NCBI GenBank assembly: GCA_021390615.1
Contig: JAJEJU010000024.1
Span: 496,001 to 560,000, forward strand
From: Rhodanobacteraceae bacterium ZG21-1
Lineage (GTDB): Bacteria > Pseudomonadota > Gammaproteobacteria > Xanthomonadales > Rhodanobacteraceae
DNA length: 64,000 nucleotides
Reading direction: 5' to 3'
In this document: positions 1 to 9,406 of the stretch, piece by piece
Layout of the letters: each line of letters opens with the position of its first letter
Numbering within the stretch: position 1 is the first letter of the stretch
The notes under the pieces: model-generated
Databases searched by the model: none
What the model saw: only the letters and a program-made list of their open reading frames with translations
Told to the model about the DNA's origin: nothing
Made by a program: the position numbers and the translations under genes

Positions 1-1
1 G

Positions 2-1213
2 GTGCGCGCGGTCGGCCAGGAAGTGCTGAAGAGCCTGTCGCCGGGCCAGGCCCTGGTGAAGGTGGTCAGCGACGAGCTGACCGCGCTGATGGGCACCGCC
101 AACAGTGAGCTGAATCTGGCGCAGCAGCCGCCGGCGGTGGTGCTGATGGCCGGCCTGCAGGGCGCCGGCAAGACCACCACGGTGGCCAAGCTGGCCCGCT
201 TCCTCACTGAGCGCAAGAAAAAGAAAGTGATGGTGGTGAGCTGCGACGTCTACCGTCCGGCCGCCATCGAGCAGCTGCGCACCCTGGCCGAGCAGGTCGG
301 GGTGAAGTTCTTCCCGTCCGAGGCCGGGCAGAATCCGGTCGATATCGCCAAGAACGCCATCGCCGCGGCGCGCCGCGAAGTGATCGACGTGCTGCTGGTG
401 GATACCGCCGGCCGTCTGCACGTGGACGAGGCGATGATGACCGAGATCAAGGCGCTGCACGCCGCGATCACCCCGGTCGAGACGCTGTTCGTGGTCGATT
501 CGATGACCGGCCAGGACGCGGCCAACACCGCCAAGGCCTTCGCCGAGGCGCTGCCGCTGACCGGCGTGGTGCTGACCAAGACCGACGGCGACGCCCGCGG
601 CGGCGCCGCGCTGTCGGTGCGCTACGTCACCGGCCGCCCGATCAAGTTCCTCGGCGCCGGCGAGAAGAGCGACGCGCTGGAGCCGTTCCATCCGGACCGC
701 GTGGCGCAGCGCATCCTGGGCATGGGCGACGTGCTCTCGCTGGTCGAGGAAGTCGAGCGCAAGGTCGATCAGGAAAAGGCGCAGAAGCTCGCCACCAAGG
801 TGATGAAGGGCAAGCGCTTCGACCTGAACGACATGAAGGACCAGCTCGAGCAGATGACCAACATGGGCGGCCTGGCCGGTCTGATGGACAAGCTGCCCGG
901 CGTGTCCGGCCTGCCCGACAGCGTGAAATCCAAGGTCAACGACGGCGAGATCAAGCGGATGGTGGCGATCATCCAGTCGATGACCAAGAAAGAACGCCGC
1001 CATCCCGATCTGCTGAACGGCTCGCGGCGTGCCCGCGTGGCGCGCGGTTCGGGCACCCAGCCGGCCGACGTCAACCGCCTGCTCAAGCAGTACATGCAGA
1101 TGGAGAAGATGATGTCCAAGCTCTCCAAGGGCGGCAGCAAGGGTCTGCTGCGGCAGATGCGCGGCGCCATGAAGGGCATGGGCGGCATGGGCGGGCTGCC
1201 GCCGCTGCGCTGA
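2..1213 (+). CDS. ffh: Signal recognition particle protein Ffh (5' truncated by window edge)
   Basis: SRP54/Ffh GTPase, which binds 4.5S RNA and signal sequences and delivers nascent membrane proteins to FtsY. The 403 visible residues begin inside the N domain, so roughly the first 50 residues lie outside the window. The G domain shows the P-loop [19 protein letters not shown] (G3) and [10 protein letters not shown] (G4). The C-terminal M domain is methionine-rich ([12 protein letters not shown]) and carries the RNA-binding stretch [15 protein letters not shown], ending in a Gly/Met tail. It lies just upstream of rpsP-rimM-trmD-rplS, a common gammaproteobacterial order. Confidence 0.97.
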   Translation: MRAVGQEVLKSLSPGQALVKVVSDELTALMGTANSELNLAQQPPAVVLMAGLQGAGKTTTVAKLARFLTERKKKKVMVVSCDVYRPAAIEQLRTLAEQVGVKFFPSEAGQNPVDIAKNAIAAARREVIDVLLVDTAGRLHVDEAMMTEIKALHAAITPVETLFVVDSMTGQDAANTAKAFAEALPLTGVVLTKTDGDARGGAALSVRYVTGRPIKFLGAGEKSDALEPFHPDRVAQRILGMGDVLSLVEEVERKVDQEKAQKLATKVMKGKRFDLNDMKDQLEQMTNMGGLAGLMDKLPGVSGLPDSVKSKVNDGEIKRMVAIIQSMTKKERRHPDLLNGSRRARVARGSGTQPADVNRLLKQYMQMEKMMSKLSKGGSKGLLRQMRGAMKGMGGMGGLPPLR

Positions 1214-1223
1214 ATGCGGTGAG

Positions 1224-1253
1224 CGCGCCGCCATATGGCGCGGCGCGTTGCAT
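1224..1253 (+). terminator. GC-rich hairpin after ffh, overlapping the rpsP -35
   Basis: CGCGCCG (1224-1230) pairs with CGGCGCG (1241-1247) around the palindrome CCATATGG. It is followed by TTGCATTTTT, so it could act as a weak ffh terminator. The same T-rich tract supplies the candidate -35 of the rpsP promoter. Confidence 0.4.
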
Positions 1254-1275
1254 TTTTCTCGCCGTTCGCTAAAAT
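1248..1275 (+). promoter_or_regulatory. Candidate sigma70 promoter of the rpsP operon
   Basis: TTGCAT (1248-1253) and TAAAAT (1270-1275) are separated by 16 bases and lie about 67 bases before the rpsP start. It would serve the rpsP-rimM-trmD-rplS transcript. Assigned by eye from the consensus match. Confidence 0.5.
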
Positions 1276-1341
1276 ATCGCGTTTACCGCGCACGGACTCG
1301 TGCGTGTGGCCGGCGATTCCGGCATCTCTGGAGCTTTTATC

Positions 1342-1596
1342 ATGGTCAAGATTCGTCTTTCGCGCGGTGGCGCCAAGGGCCGTCCGTTCTACCACGTCGT
1401 CGTCACCGACCAGCGCAACAAGCGCGACGGTCGCAATATCGAGAGTGTGGGCTTCTACAACCCGGTGGCGTCCGGCAAGGACAAGCGCCTAGAGCTGAAC
1501 GTGGCGCGCGTGCAGGAATGGCTGGGCAAGGGTGCGCAGCTGTCCGACAAGGTCGCCGCCCTGGTGAAGGAAGCCGGCAAGCAGCCGGCGGCCTGA
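1342..1596 (+). CDS. rpsP: 30S ribosomal protein S16
   Basis: Small-subunit ribosomal protein bS16, 84 residues, the usual length. It begins [20 protein letters not shown] and contains SVGFYNPVA, both typical of S16. The ATG at 1342 was chosen over upstream in-frame starts because S16 proteins begin MVxIRL and a GGAG lies about 10 bases ahead (1329-1332). First gene of the rpsP-rimM-trmD-rplS operon; rimM starts 3 bases after its stop. Confidence 0.98.
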   Translation: MVKIRLSRGGAKGRPFYHVVVTDQRNKRDGRNIESVGFYNPVASGKDKRLELNVARVQEWLGKGAQLSDKVAALVKEAGKQPAA

Positions 1597-1598
1597 GC

Positions 1599-2114
1599 GT
1601 GACCGCAGCCGGTCGGCGCGTCCTGGTCGGACGCATCGTCGGGCTGTATGGCGTGCAAGGCTGGCTCAAGATCGAATCCTGGACCGAGCCGCGCACGCAG
1701 ATCTTCAAGTACCAGCCCTGGCAGCTCGAAGCGGCGCCGGGCCAGGTCCAGGAGATCGGGCAGGTCGCGGGGCGTGCGCAGGGCAAGGGCCTGGTGGCCA
1801 AGTTGCCCGGCGTGGACGAACGCGATGCTGCGGCAGCGCTGGTGGGACAGGACATCTATGTCGCCCGCGAACTGCTGCCGCCGCCCGGCAAGGATGAGTA
1901 TTACTGGGTCGACCTCGAAGGGCTTGAGGTCGTCACCACCGAAGGTGTGGCGCTGGGGCGGGTGAGTCACCTGTTCGCTACCGGTGCCAACGATGTGGTG
2001 GTGGTGCGGGACGGCGAGCGTGAGCGGCTGGTCCCGTTCGTCCAGGGCAGTTATGTGCGTTCGGTGGACTTGTCTGGCGGATGCATGGTGGTGGATTGGG
2101 ACCCCGAGTTCTGA
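1599..2114 (+). CDS. rimM: Ribosome maturation factor RimM
   Basis: 16S rRNA processing factor that binds S19 and helps mature the 30S head. Assigned a GTG start at 1599, two bases after the rpsP stop, giving 171 residues, the family norm. The N-terminal RimM barrel shows [20 protein letters not shown] and the C-terminal PRC-barrel domain shows [14 protein letters not shown]. No upstream in-frame ATG gives a sensible protein. Translation is probably coupled to rpsP. Confidence 0.96.
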   Translation: MTAAGRRVLVGRIVGLYGVQGWLKIESWTEPRTQIFKYQPWQLEAAPGQVQEIGQVAGRAQGKGLVAKLPGVDERDAAAALVGQDIYVARELLPPPGKDEYYWVDLEGLEVVTTEGVALGRVSHLFATGANDVVVVRDGERERLVPFVQGSYVRSVDLSGGCMVVDWDPEF

Positions 2115-2138
2115 GTTTGCGGGGATTCGAGGGCCCGG

Positions 2139-2927
2139 ATGCGCATCGACGTGGTCACGCTGTTTCCCGACTTCGTGCGCCAGTGCGCCGCGGTCGGTGT
2201 GGTGGGACGCGCGCAGCAGCGCGAGCTGCTGCAGGTGGAAACCTGGAATCCGCGCGACTACGCCACCGACAATTACCGTACCGTGGACGGCCGCACCTGC
2301 GGCGGCGGACCCGGCATGGTGATGCTGATTCAGCCTTTGCGTGATGCCCTCAAGGCGATGCGCGAGGCGGCACCGGAACCGGTGCATGTGATTTACCTCA
2401 GTCCGCAGGGAGCGCGGCTGACGCAGAATCGGGTGGAGGCGCTGGCGGCAAGGCCGCGCATCGCCTTGCTCTGCGGACGTTACGAAGGCGTGGATGAGCG
2501 CCTGCTGGCGCACGAAGTCGACGAGGAGCTGTCCATCGGCGACTATGTGCTGTCCGGCGGCGAGCTGGGCGCCGCGGTGCTGATCGATGCGGTGGGCCGT
2601 TTGCAGGGCGGTGCGTTGAACGACGCGCGCTCGGCGGAGCAGGACTCGTTCTCGAGCGGCCTGCTGGACTGTCCGCACTACGCGAAGCCGGTACGCGATG
2701 CGTACGGCGACGTGCCGGAGGTGCTGCTTTCCGGCGATCACGCGGCGATTCGCCGCTGGCGCCTGAAGCAGTCGCTGGGTCGGACCTGGCTGCGACGGCC
2801 CGACTTATTGGCGCAGCGCGCGCTGGATGCGGAATCCCGCGCGCTGTTGGATGAATTCCGCCGCGAACACGCTCATGCGGAGCGGGCGCGGCACGACGAG
2901 GCGGCCCCTGACGGCCGCCATGATTGA
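2139..2927 (+). CDS. trmD: tRNA (guanine-N1-)-methyltransferase TrmD
   Basis: Uses S-adenosylmethionine to make m1G37 in tRNAs, preventing +1 frameshifts. 262 residues with the SPOUT trefoil-knot motifs: [13 protein letters not shown] at the start, [21 protein letters not shown], and [14 protein letters not shown]. It lies 24 bases after rimM in the conserved rpsP operon. The C-terminal 20 residues are charged and variable. Confidence 0.97.
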   Translation: MRIDVVTLFPDFVRQCAAVGVVGRAQQRELLQVETWNPRDYATDNYRTVDGRTCGGGPGMVMLIQPLRDALKAMREAAPEPVHVIYLSPQGARLTQNRVEALAARPRIALLCGRYEGVDERLLAHEVDEELSIGDYVLSGGELGAAVLIDAVGRLQGGALNDARSAEQDSFSSGLLDCPHYAKPVRDAYGDVPEVLLSGDHAAIRRWRLKQSLGRTWLRRPDLLAQRALDAESRALLDEFRREHAHAERARHDEAAPDGRHD

Positions 2928-2945
2928 ATTGACACAGGTGTTGCC

Positions 2946-3341
2946 ATGAACAAGATCATCGAACAGTTCGAAGCCGAGCAGATCACCCGCCAGCTGCCGG
3001 AGTTCAGCCCTGGCGACACCGTGGTCGTCAACGTAAAGGTAAAGGAAGGCAACCGCGAGCGCGTGCAGGCCTTCGAGGGCGTGGTCATCGCCAAGCGCAG
3101 CCGCGGCCTGAACTCGGCCTTCACCGTGCGCAAGATTTCCCACGGCACCGGCGTGGAGCGCGTGTTCCAGAGCCACAGCCCGGCGATCGATTCGGTGCAG
3201 GTGAAGCGCAAGGGCAAGGTGCGCGGCGCCAAGCTGTACTACCTGCGCGAGCTGGAAGGCAAGGCAGCCCGCATCAAGGAAGACGTCGCCTCCGCCGCCG
3301 AGGCGAAGGCCGCCGCCAAGGCTGCCGCCGCGGCCGAATAA
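2946..3341 (+). CDS. rplS: 50S ribosomal protein L19
   Basis: Large-subunit protein bL19 at the 30S-50S interface. 131 residues with the typical [12 protein letters not shown] start and the core [20 protein letters not shown] and [13 protein letters not shown]. The last 20 residues form an Ala/Lys/Glu tail ([13 protein letters not shown]) longer than the E. coli protein of 115 residues. An ACACAGG stretch ahead of the ATG is a weak ribosome-binding site. Last gene of the operon, followed by a strong terminator. Confidence 0.97.
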   Translation: MNKIIEQFEAEQITRQLPEFSPGDTVVVNVKVKEGNRERVQAFEGVVIAKRSRGLNSAFTVRKISHGTGVERVFQSHSPAIDSVQVKRKGKVRGAKLYYLRELEGKAARIKEDVASAAEAKAAAKAAAAAE

Positions 3342-3364
3342 GCCAGTCGGTTCTGCCGTTCCCG

Positions 3365-3398
3365 AAAACCCCGCGAAGCCATTCGCGGGGTTTTCGTT
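3365..3398. terminator. Bidirectional intrinsic terminator between rplS and fimX
   Basis: A perfect 13-bp stem, AAAACCCCGCGAA (3365-3377) with TTCGCGGGGTTTT (3382-3394), closes a 4-base loop. It has T-rich flank on one side and A-rich on the other, so it can stop both the rplS transcript and the convergent fimX transcript. Confidence 0.93.
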
Positions 3399-3408
3399 TG
3401 TGCGGCGC

Positions 3409-5457
3409 TCAGGTCAGCGGCAGCGGCTGCGGTTCCTGCAGGAAGTGGCCCTGCACGAAGTCCACGCCGCAGGCGAACAGCAGCGAGGTGCTGGTGGCGT
3501 CCTCGACCCATTCCGCGATGGTCTGCCGGTTGATCTCGCGCGCCTGCTGGCAGATCTCGGCCACCGCCTTCTGGTTTTCAGGATGCTGCGGCAGCTGGGC
3601 CATGAAGCTGCGGTCGATCTTCAGGAAATCCGCGTCGATGTGGGTGAGCAACTGGAACGAGCTCAGGCCCGAGCCGAACTGTTCCAGCGCAAAGCCGCCG
3701 CCAAGCTTCTTCCAGCCGCTGATGAATTCCTGCGCCGGGCGCAGCAGGGTCACCACCTTGCTCTCGGTCATTTCCAGCACCAGCCGGCTGCGCCGCAGCG
3801 CGGCCTGGCGCAGTCGGGAGGCCAGCCACGGCAGCAGGTGCTCGTTCTGGATCGACTGCGCGGTCAGCTTGACGAAAAAGGTCGCCGGATTGCCGCGCTG
3901 CTCGCGTGCCGACAGGATGCCGATCGCCTGATCGAGCACCCAGCGGTCGACCTCGTGGCCGAGGCCGAACTTCTCCGCGATGGGCATGAAGAAGCCGGGC
4001 ATCACCTCGCCCTGCGGACCCTTCATGCGCAGCAGCAGTTCCGAGTACTCCTCTTCGACATCGTGCAGGCTGATGATCTGCTGGTGGTAGAGCAGGAACT
4101 CGTTCTGCGCGATGGCCTGCTTGAGCAGGCCGAGCCAGTGGGCGTCGCGCTCCTCGTCGGCCTTCTCGCGTGCGGCCGGGTCGTACAGTTCGCTGCGGCC
4201 GCCGCCCTGGCTCTGCGCGTTGCGCAGCGCCTGGCCGGCCTGGTCGAGCAGCAGGTCCGCGTTGGCGTTCTTCTCGCCGATCAGGCTGCCGCCAATGCTG
4301 GCGGTGACGGTGAGCGACTGCGAGCCGAGGTCGAAGATGTCGTTGGCGATGTCGCGCTGCAGGGTGGCGATCCAGCGCCGGATGTCCTCGTCGCGCTCGG
4401 TATGCAGCAGCACGCCGAGCATGTGTTCGCCGAGCAGGCCGGCGAGGTCCTGCTCGCCCAGCCGCGCGCTGACTCGCGCGGCGAAGGCGGCGAGCAGTTC
4501 GTCGGCCTTGCTCAGGCCGATGCCGGCGACGATGCCGGCCCAGTTGTCCGGCTCGATCAGCAGCAGGCTCTGCCCCTTGTCGCCGTCCATCGCGGCGGCG
4601 ATCGCCTGGTCGATGAAAACCAGGGTGCGCGCGCGGTTGAACAGTCCAGTCACCGAATCGCGCTGCAACTGCTCGATCAGACCGGGATCGATCTGCTGGC
4701 GACGGAAGATGATCTGCAGGCAGGGTTCGCCCTCGAAGGTGGCGTGGGCGAATTCCGCGGTGGCGGTGAAGATGCTGGCATCGGCGCGCCTGGCGCGCAG
4801 CTCGATGCGCGGCTCGGCCTTTTCGTCGCGCGAGTGGCTGCGCAGCAGGGTCTTGAAGGCGTCGGCGTCCTCGCTGGCGATCATGTCGAGGATCGGCATG
4901 CCGAGCAGGTCGTCGAAATTCTCGTGGCCGAAGGTCTCGAGGTAGGCCTGGTTGGCGCGCACGTGCATGCCCTCGTGCACGTAGGCGATGGCGTCGTTGG
5001 AGGAATCGAGCAGGGCGTCGCAGCGACGCTCCGACTCGCGCAGCGTGGTCTCGAGCCGGCGCACCTGGCGCCGCGTGTGCAGCGACTCGGCCTCGCGCTG
5101 GATCACCGCGAGCACCTGGCGCGGCTGCGGGCGTACCGCGACGCGATGGGCGCCGCCCAGGTACATCTCGGTGACCAGCTCGTTGTCGATCTCGTCGACC
5201 ACGGCGATCAGCGACATGTCGCGTCCTTCCGCGTCGAGCAGGCGCACCACGTCGCGCAGCTGCAGGGTGCCGATGGCCGGATCGAACAGCACCAGGTCCG
5301 GGCCCAGTTCCTTCAGAGCCTGCTGCACCTGTTCGGCATTGGTGCCGCGGGCCGGCCGCACGGCGATGCCGGCGTTGCGCAGCATGCTGATGATTTGTTC
5401 GGCGTTCTCGACGGAGTTCTCGATGAAAAGGATCTTGATGACGAGGTCTGCTTTCAT
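3409..5457 (-). CDS. fimX: FimX-like REC-PAS-GGDEF-EAL c-di-GMP effector, both catalytic domains degenerate
   Basis: Likely FimX, the c-di-GMP receptor that works with PilZ and PilB to drive type IV pilus assembly at the pole. From the chosen ATG it has 682 residues, against 691 in Pseudomonas FimX. Order seen: receiver-like domain (about 1-130) without a clear acidic pocket, PAS (about 145-255), GGDEF-like (about 265-425) whose signature is replaced by LGEHM near 342, and EAL-like (about 435-682). The EAL motif reads ELL (SELLLRM, about 472-478) and the usual DDFG is EQFG (about 592-595), while KIDRSFM and FVQGHFLQEP remain. So it should bind but not make or cleave c-di-GMP. ATG 5472 is an alternative start; neither has a clear Shine-Dalgarno. 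FimX identity is inferred from architecture. Confidence 0.85.
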   Translation of the reverse strand: MKADLVIKILFIENSVENAEQIISMLRNAGIAVRPARGTNAEQVQQALKELGPDLVLFDPAIGTLQLRDVVRLLDAEGRDMSLIAVVDEIDNELVTEMYLGGAHRVAVRPQPRQVLAVIQREAESLHTRRQVRRLETTLRESERRCDALLDSSNDAIAYVHEGMHVRANQAYLETFGHENFDDLLGMPILDMIASEDADAFKTLLRSHSRDEKAEPRIELRARRADASIFTATAEFAHATFEGEPCLQIIFRRQQIDPGLIEQLQRDSVTGLFNRARTLVFIDQAIAAAMDGDKGQSLLLIEPDNWAGIVAGIGLSKADELLAAFAARVSARLGEQDLAGLLGEHMLGVLLHTERDEDIRRWIATLQRDIANDIFDLGSQSLTVTASIGGSLIGEKNANADLLLDQAGQALRNAQSQGGGRSELYDPAAREKADEERDAHWLGLLKQAIAQNEFLLYHQQIISLHDVEEEYSELLLRMKGPQGEVMPGFFMPIAEKFGLGHEVDRWVLDQAIGILSAREQRGNPATFFVKLTAQSIQNEHLLPWLASRLRQAALRRSRLVLEMTESKVVTLLRPAQEFISGWKKLGGGFALEQFGSGLSSFQLLTHIDADFLKIDRSFMAQLPQHPENQKAVAEICQQAREINRQTIAEWVEDATSTSLLFACGVDFVQGHFLQEPQPLPLT

Positions 5458-5879
5458 GTGAGCGTCAGGCATGTCCGTAGGCGATGGCGGCAATGAAAAG
5501 TCGGGTCGGACGCATCCGTACAGCGTGGCGGCGCAGACCTGGTGAAGTCCCCCCCTTGGCGATCCGTGCCGGAAGTCCCGACGCGCGGAGCGCAGAACAG
5601 CGTGTGAGTGTACGTCGTTATGCGACCGATAGATGACGCCGTCGTCGCGAACGGCACCGATGGCGATGTGAATTGGGCGCCATGCCGCGCTTGTCGCGGC
5701 TCCGGCGGGCATCCGGCACGCCGCAGGATGCTCGGTCGCGCACGGGGCAAGGTGCCTGATCCAATGCGGCGGCGCAGCCCGCGGCCGGCACGCGATGTCA
5801 TGCGATGGCGCCAAGGCGAGCATGCGGCGACGTGTCCGCGCAGAAGCGCCGAAGACTTTTGTTCACCCTCGCCGCAGGG
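5458..5879. other. Intergenic region between fimX start and epmB stop
   Basis: About 420 bases with no convincing gene. It must hold the fimX promoter and the end of the epmB transcript. ACCCT (5865-5869) can pair with AGGGT (5876-5880) as a weak hairpin at the epmB stop. Nothing else recognised. Confidence 0.6.
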
Positions 5880-6902
5880 TCAGAGCGGGCGCTTGGAAGC
5901 GTCGCCGGCGACTTCGCGCACCAGCTTGGGCACCAGGTAGCCGGGGAGGCGTGCGCGCAGTGCGGCCATCAGCTCGGCGGCGCGGGCGTCGTCCACCTCG
6001 AAGTGGGCTGCGCCCTGCACGCGGTCCAGCTGGTGCAGGTAGTACGGCAGCACGCCGGCGGCGAACAGCCGCTCGGACAGCGCGGCCAGCGCCTCGTCGT
6101 CGTCGTTGACTCCGCGCAGCAGCACGGACTGATTGAGCAGGGTGGCGCCGGCCTCGCGCAGGGCAGCGCAGGCCGCGTCCACCTGTGCATCGAATTCGTT
6201 GGCATGGTTGGCGTGCAGCACCACGACTTTTTGCAGCGGCAGTTCGGCCAACCAGTGCAGGAAGGCGGCGTCGATGCGCTCGGGCAGCACCACCGGCAGG
6301 CGGGTGTGGATGCGCAGGCGGCGCACCTGGGGCAGCTCGGCCAGGCCGCGGGTCAGCTCTTCCAGCTTGTGCGTGGACAGCGCCAGCGGGTCGCCGCCGG
6401 AGAGGATCAGCTCGCTGATCGAAGGGTCCTGCCGCACATGCTCCAGGGCCTGGCGCCACTGGCCGGCGGCAGCCATCTCCTCGCCGTAGGGAAAGTGTCG
6501 GCGGAAACAGTAGCGGCAGTTGATCGCGCAACTGCCGCTGGCGATTAGCAGGGCGCGCCCTTCGTATTTATGCAGCAGGCCCTGGGCCTCGCGCGCGGCC
6601 AGATCGCCCACCGCGTCGGCGACGAAGCCGGGCACCTGGTCCAGCTCGGCGAGCTGCGGCAGCACCTGCAGCAGCAGGGGGTCGCGCGGATCGTCCGGCC
6701 GCATGCGCGCCACGAAGCCGCGCGGCACGCGCAGGGCGAAGCCGGCGTCGTCCGGGGGCAGGCGGTCGGCCAGCCCGTCCAGGCCCAGCAGGGACAGCAG
6801 CTCGCGGGGATCGGTCACCGCTTCGCGCCAGTGCTGGCGCCAGTCGCCGCCGCCGGCGCTCGCGGGCGAGGTTATGCGGGCGACGGTGCTTGCGGTTATC
6901 AT
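5880..6902 (-). CDS. epmB: EF-P beta-lysylation protein EpmB (lysine 2,3-aminomutase family)
   Basis: Radical-SAM, PLP-dependent enzyme that converts (S)-alpha-lysine to (R)-beta-lysine for attachment to elongation factor P by EpmA. 340 residues, typical of EpmB and shorter than catabolic lysine aminomutases. The iron-sulfur signature CAINCRYCF (CxxxCxxC) and RRHFPYGE follow at about residue 125, then LILSGGDPL and HTRLPVVLP; the PLP region is near YYLHQLDRVQG. It is divergent from efp, its substrate gene, 88 bases away. epmA is not in this window. Confidence 0.93.
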   Translation of the reverse strand: MITASTVARITSPASAGGGDWRQHWREAVTDPRELLSLLGLDGLADRLPPDDAGFALRVPRGFVARMRPDDPRDPLLLQVLPQLAELDQVPGFVADAVGDLAAREAQGLLHKYEGRALLIASGSCAINCRYCFRRHFPYGEEMAAAGQWRQALEHVRQDPSISELILSGGDPLALSTHKLEELTRGLAELPQVRRLRIHTRLPVVLPERIDAAFLHWLAELPLQKVVVLHANHANEFDAQVDAACAALREAGATLLNQSVLLRGVNDDDEALAALSERLFAAGVLPYYLHQLDRVQGAAHFEVDDARAAELMAALRARLPGYLVPKLVREVAGDASKRPL

Positions 6903-6990
6903 GGCGGGCCTTGAAGCGGGCAGCAGAGCCCGTGGATGACTTATTTTACCGTCCCGCGCGGGGCGGATTCACCTCTGGAGCAGAAAGCGC

Positions 6991-7560
6991 ATGGCTACCC
7001 TTGGGCTCAACGACGTCAAGAAGGGCATGAAGATCCTCCACAACAATGACCCCTGGGTCATTACCGACGCCGACTTCGTCAAGCCGGGCAAGGGGCAGGC
7101 CTTCACGCGCATCAAGATCTCCAACCTGCGCACCCCCAAGACCACGGAAATCACCCTGAAGTCCAGCGACAGCGTGGAAAGCGCCGACGTCACCGACACC
7201 GACATGCAGTACCTGTATTCGGACGGCGAGTTCTGGCACTTCATGCAGCAGGAAACCTTCGAGCAGCACCAGGCCGGCAAGGCCGGCGTGGGCGATGCGG
7301 TGAAGTGGCTGAAGGGCGAGGAAGAGTGCGTGGTCACCCTGTTCAACGGCGAGATCATCACCGTGCAGGCGCCGAACTTCGTCGAACTGAAGATCACCGA
7401 GACCGATCCCGGCGTGCGCGGCGACACCTCCGGCGGCGGCGGCAAGCCGGCCACGCTGGAAACCGGCGCGGTGGTGCGCGTGCCTCTGTTCGTCGGCACC
7501 GACGAGGTGATCCGGGTCGACACCCGCACCGGCGAATACGTCAGCCGCGTCGGCAAGTAA
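6991..7560 (+). CDS. efp: Elongation factor P
   Basis: Binds between the P and E sites and rescues ribosomes stalled on polyproline. 189 residues with three beta-barrel domains. Lysine 34 in VKPGKGQAF is the site modified in E. coli, and the modification-loop sequence is conserved, which fits the adjacent epmB. The C-terminal signature region reads [27 protein letters not shown] ribosome-binding site lies about 10 bases ahead of the ATG. A second, diverged EF-P paralogue is at 57314-57877. Confidence 0.97.
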   Translation: MATLGLNDVKKGMKILHNNDPWVITDADFVKPGKGQAFTRIKISNLRTPKTTEITLKSSDSVESADVTDTDMQYLYSDGEFWHFMQQETFEQHQAGKAGVGDAVKWLKGEEECVVTLFNGEIITVQAPNFVELKITETDPGVRGDTSGGGGKPATLETGAVVRVPLFVGTDEVIRVDTRTGEYVSRVGK

Positions 7561-7583
7561 GACGAGTCGCAAGTCGTTCTGAC

Positions 7584-7617
7584 CGGCACGGCCGCCCCCT
7601 GGGTGCCGTGCCGTTTT
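7584..7617 (+). terminator. Intrinsic terminator of efp
   Basis: CGGCACGGC (7584-7592) pairs with GCCGTGCCG (7605-7613), followed by TTTT. The stem is 9 bp with a 12-base loop. Confidence 0.8.
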
Positions 7618-7643
7618 CGTAGGCACAGTCCGGAGATCCGTTG

Positions 7644-8456
7644 ATGAAAGGGCGCGCCCTGTTGGTCCTGGCCGCATGGATGCTCGGGCGGGCGGCCTAT
7701 GCCGCCGACGCGCAGGACTGTTCCGATGCGATCCTGGCCGACGTCGCCGACTGGGCGCATATCCGCGGCGAGCTGGTGCCGTACTCCGAGCCTGGCGGCT
7801 TGATCGTGGCCGCGGCCTGCAAGGCGATGCCGGGACAGCCGGATACCGTCATCGCCGCGATCGCCTTCGATACGCATCACGAAGGGCCCGAGCACGAGAA
7901 CGGCAGCAAGGAGCAGGTGGTCGCCCTGGTGGACGGACGGGCCGACAAGGTCATCGCGGCTGCGCGCTCCACGGTCCAAGAGGATGCACTCACCCAGATC
8001 GACACCCACAGCTATCGCATCGATACCGCACCCTACCGGCTCTCGCCGACGGTGCGCGCTTTCGGCGTGGTGTTCGACAGTGCGGCGCGCGGGCCGAGCT
8101 GCCCGGACGCGAGCGCGGACTCCGAGCTCACACTGTGGGTCCGCGACGGCCGGCAACTGCGGGCCGTGTTCGGCAGCAATCTGCGTGGCTGGGTAAGCAC
8201 CCAGGGCACGGCATGTGCGGCCGGCACGGGCGATGCGCGCAGCGAAGATGCCGACATGACGATCGGTGTGGAAAAGACCACCTCGCACGGTTTCGCCGAC
8301 CTCTCCATCACCGCGCACATCACCGAGAACGTGCGCAAGAACGGCCAGTTCGCCGACGGCCGGCGCCGCACGGCGCGCGATGTGCTCAAGTACGACGGCA
8401 AGAGCTACGGCATCGATATGTTCCGTAATTTCTGGTATCCCGATTCGGTGAAGTGA
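7644..8456 (+). CDS. Secreted protein of unknown function (tandem paralogue 1)
   Basis: Family not recognised. 270 residues with a signal peptide (LLVLAAWMLGRAAYA, cleavage near AYA-AD), so probably periplasmic. The mature part has several cysteines (about six) and regularly spaced beta-strand-like segments. It shares with the next gene AFGVVFD versus AFGVIDH, LTLWVRD, FGSNLRG versus FGTNLEG, and a near-identical C-terminus LKYDGKSYGIDMFR followed by FWYP and SVK. GGAG at 7632-7635 selects the ATG at 7644 over the TTG three bases earlier. The second copy starts 3 bases after its stop, so the two are probably one transcript. Confidence 0.75.
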   Translation: MKGRALLVLAAWMLGRAAYAADAQDCSDAILADVADWAHIRGELVPYSEPGGLIVAAACKAMPGQPDTVIAAIAFDTHHEGPEHENGSKEQVVALVDGRADKVIAAARSTVQEDALTQIDTHSYRIDTAPYRLSPTVRAFGVVFDSAARGPSCPDASADSELTLWVRDGRQLRAVFGSNLRGWVSTQGTACAAGTGDARSEDADMTIGVEKTTSHGFADLSITAHITENVRKNGQFADGRRRTARDVLKYDGKSYGIDMFRNFWYPDSVK

Positions 8457-8459
8457 TCC

Positions 8460-9401
8460 ATGACCGGTCGCCTCGTTCCCGTCGATTTCTCGACCAAAGC
8501 CTGCAGCGCGCTGTCGAGCGAGCGGTCCGGCGAGGCAGACGGAACGTGGGCAGCCGGTGCGATCCCCCGTCGCATCGTGCTCCGCTTGCGGGTGCTGTGC
8601 CTGCTGCTGCCAGGCTTGATCCTCGGGCTGCCTAGTCCGGCCAGGGCGGATGAGGCGATATCCTGCAGCGCGACCGTGCTGAAGAGCCTGGGCAGCTACG
8701 TCGGCACCACGCATTTCGTGCACCCCGAGGGGCAGGCCGATGGCGTCGGCCGGGTGGTGCAGGATCGCTGCATGGCGTGGCCGGCCGATCCCGCGGTCAC
8801 GCTGGCCTTGGCGGTCTACACCGACGCGCCGCTCCGTGCCGGCGACGATGTCGAGGCCTGGAACGTGGTCGTCGCCATGCTCGATACGCACTCGGCCAAG
8901 CTCCTGGCTGCTTCGAAGGAAGAGGGCGGCAGCGCCGATGTCACCTATGGCCTGGGCGACTATGCCTTCGATACCGCGAGCTATCGCCTGGCGCCTGGCG
9001 TGATGGCGTTCGGGGTGATCGACCACAATCAGAAGAGCGTGCACTGCGCCGAAACCTCGGCGGGTCCCGGCCTGACCTTGTGGGTTCGCGACAAAAACCG
9101 CCTGCGGCCGGTGTTCGGCACCAATCTCGAAGGATCGGTCACCACCGAAGGCGTCGGCTGCGCCGGCGCAAGCGGGCCGTTGCGTACGGAAAACGCACGC
9201 ATGACGGTGGCGGTCGAAAAGACCCGTGCGAACGGCTTCGCCGATCTGTCAATCAACGCGCATATCGTAGCGAGCGTCAGCGATGCGAAAGGCTATCGCC
9301 AAGAGCCGGAGCGGGTGCGACGCACCGTGCTCAAGTACGATGGCAAGAGCTACGGCATCGATATGTTCCGCGACTTCTGGTATCCCGCTTCGGTGAAATG
9401 A
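8460..9401 (+). CDS. Secreted protein of unknown function (tandem paralogue 2)
   Basis: Paralogue of the preceding gene; family not recognised. 313 residues from the ATG at 8460, but the first 36 residues are not signal-like. A hydrophobic segment with a basic start (RLRVLCLLLPGLILGL, cleavage near ARA) begins near residue 41, so the true start may be the in-frame GTG at 8577, although no Shine-Dalgarno precedes it. The C-terminal 24 residues match paralogue 1 almost exactly, also at DNA level, suggesting recent duplication or gene conversion. Cysteines are again conserved. Confidence 0.72.
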   Translation: MTGRLVPVDFSTKACSALSSERSGEADGTWAAGAIPRRIVLRLRVLCLLLPGLILGLPSPARADEAISCSATVLKSLGSYVGTTHFVHPEGQADGVGRVVQDRCMAWPADPAVTLALAVYTDAPLRAGDDVEAWNVVVAMLDTHSAKLLAASKEEGGSADVTYGLGDYAFDTASYRLAPGVMAFGVIDHNQKSVHCAETSAGPGLTLWVRDKNRLRPVFGTNLEGSVTTEGVGCAGASGPLRTENARMTVAVEKTRANGFADLSINAHIVASVSDAKGYRQEPERVRRTVLKYDGKSYGIDMFRDFWYPASVK

Positions 9402-9406
9402 TCCCC

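Noticed and set aside
3400-5496. Long open frame of about 700 codons on the + strand opposite fimX
   Set aside because: It is antisense to a gene with clear domains; its product is Ala/Leu/Val/Gln/His-rich with no family features, typical of a GC-skewed shadow.
6969-9044. Minus-strand open frame of about 690 codons over efp and the secreted pair
   Set aside because: Covers efp and the secreted paralogues, which have signal peptides, ribosome-binding sites or clear homologues; the antisense frame has none.
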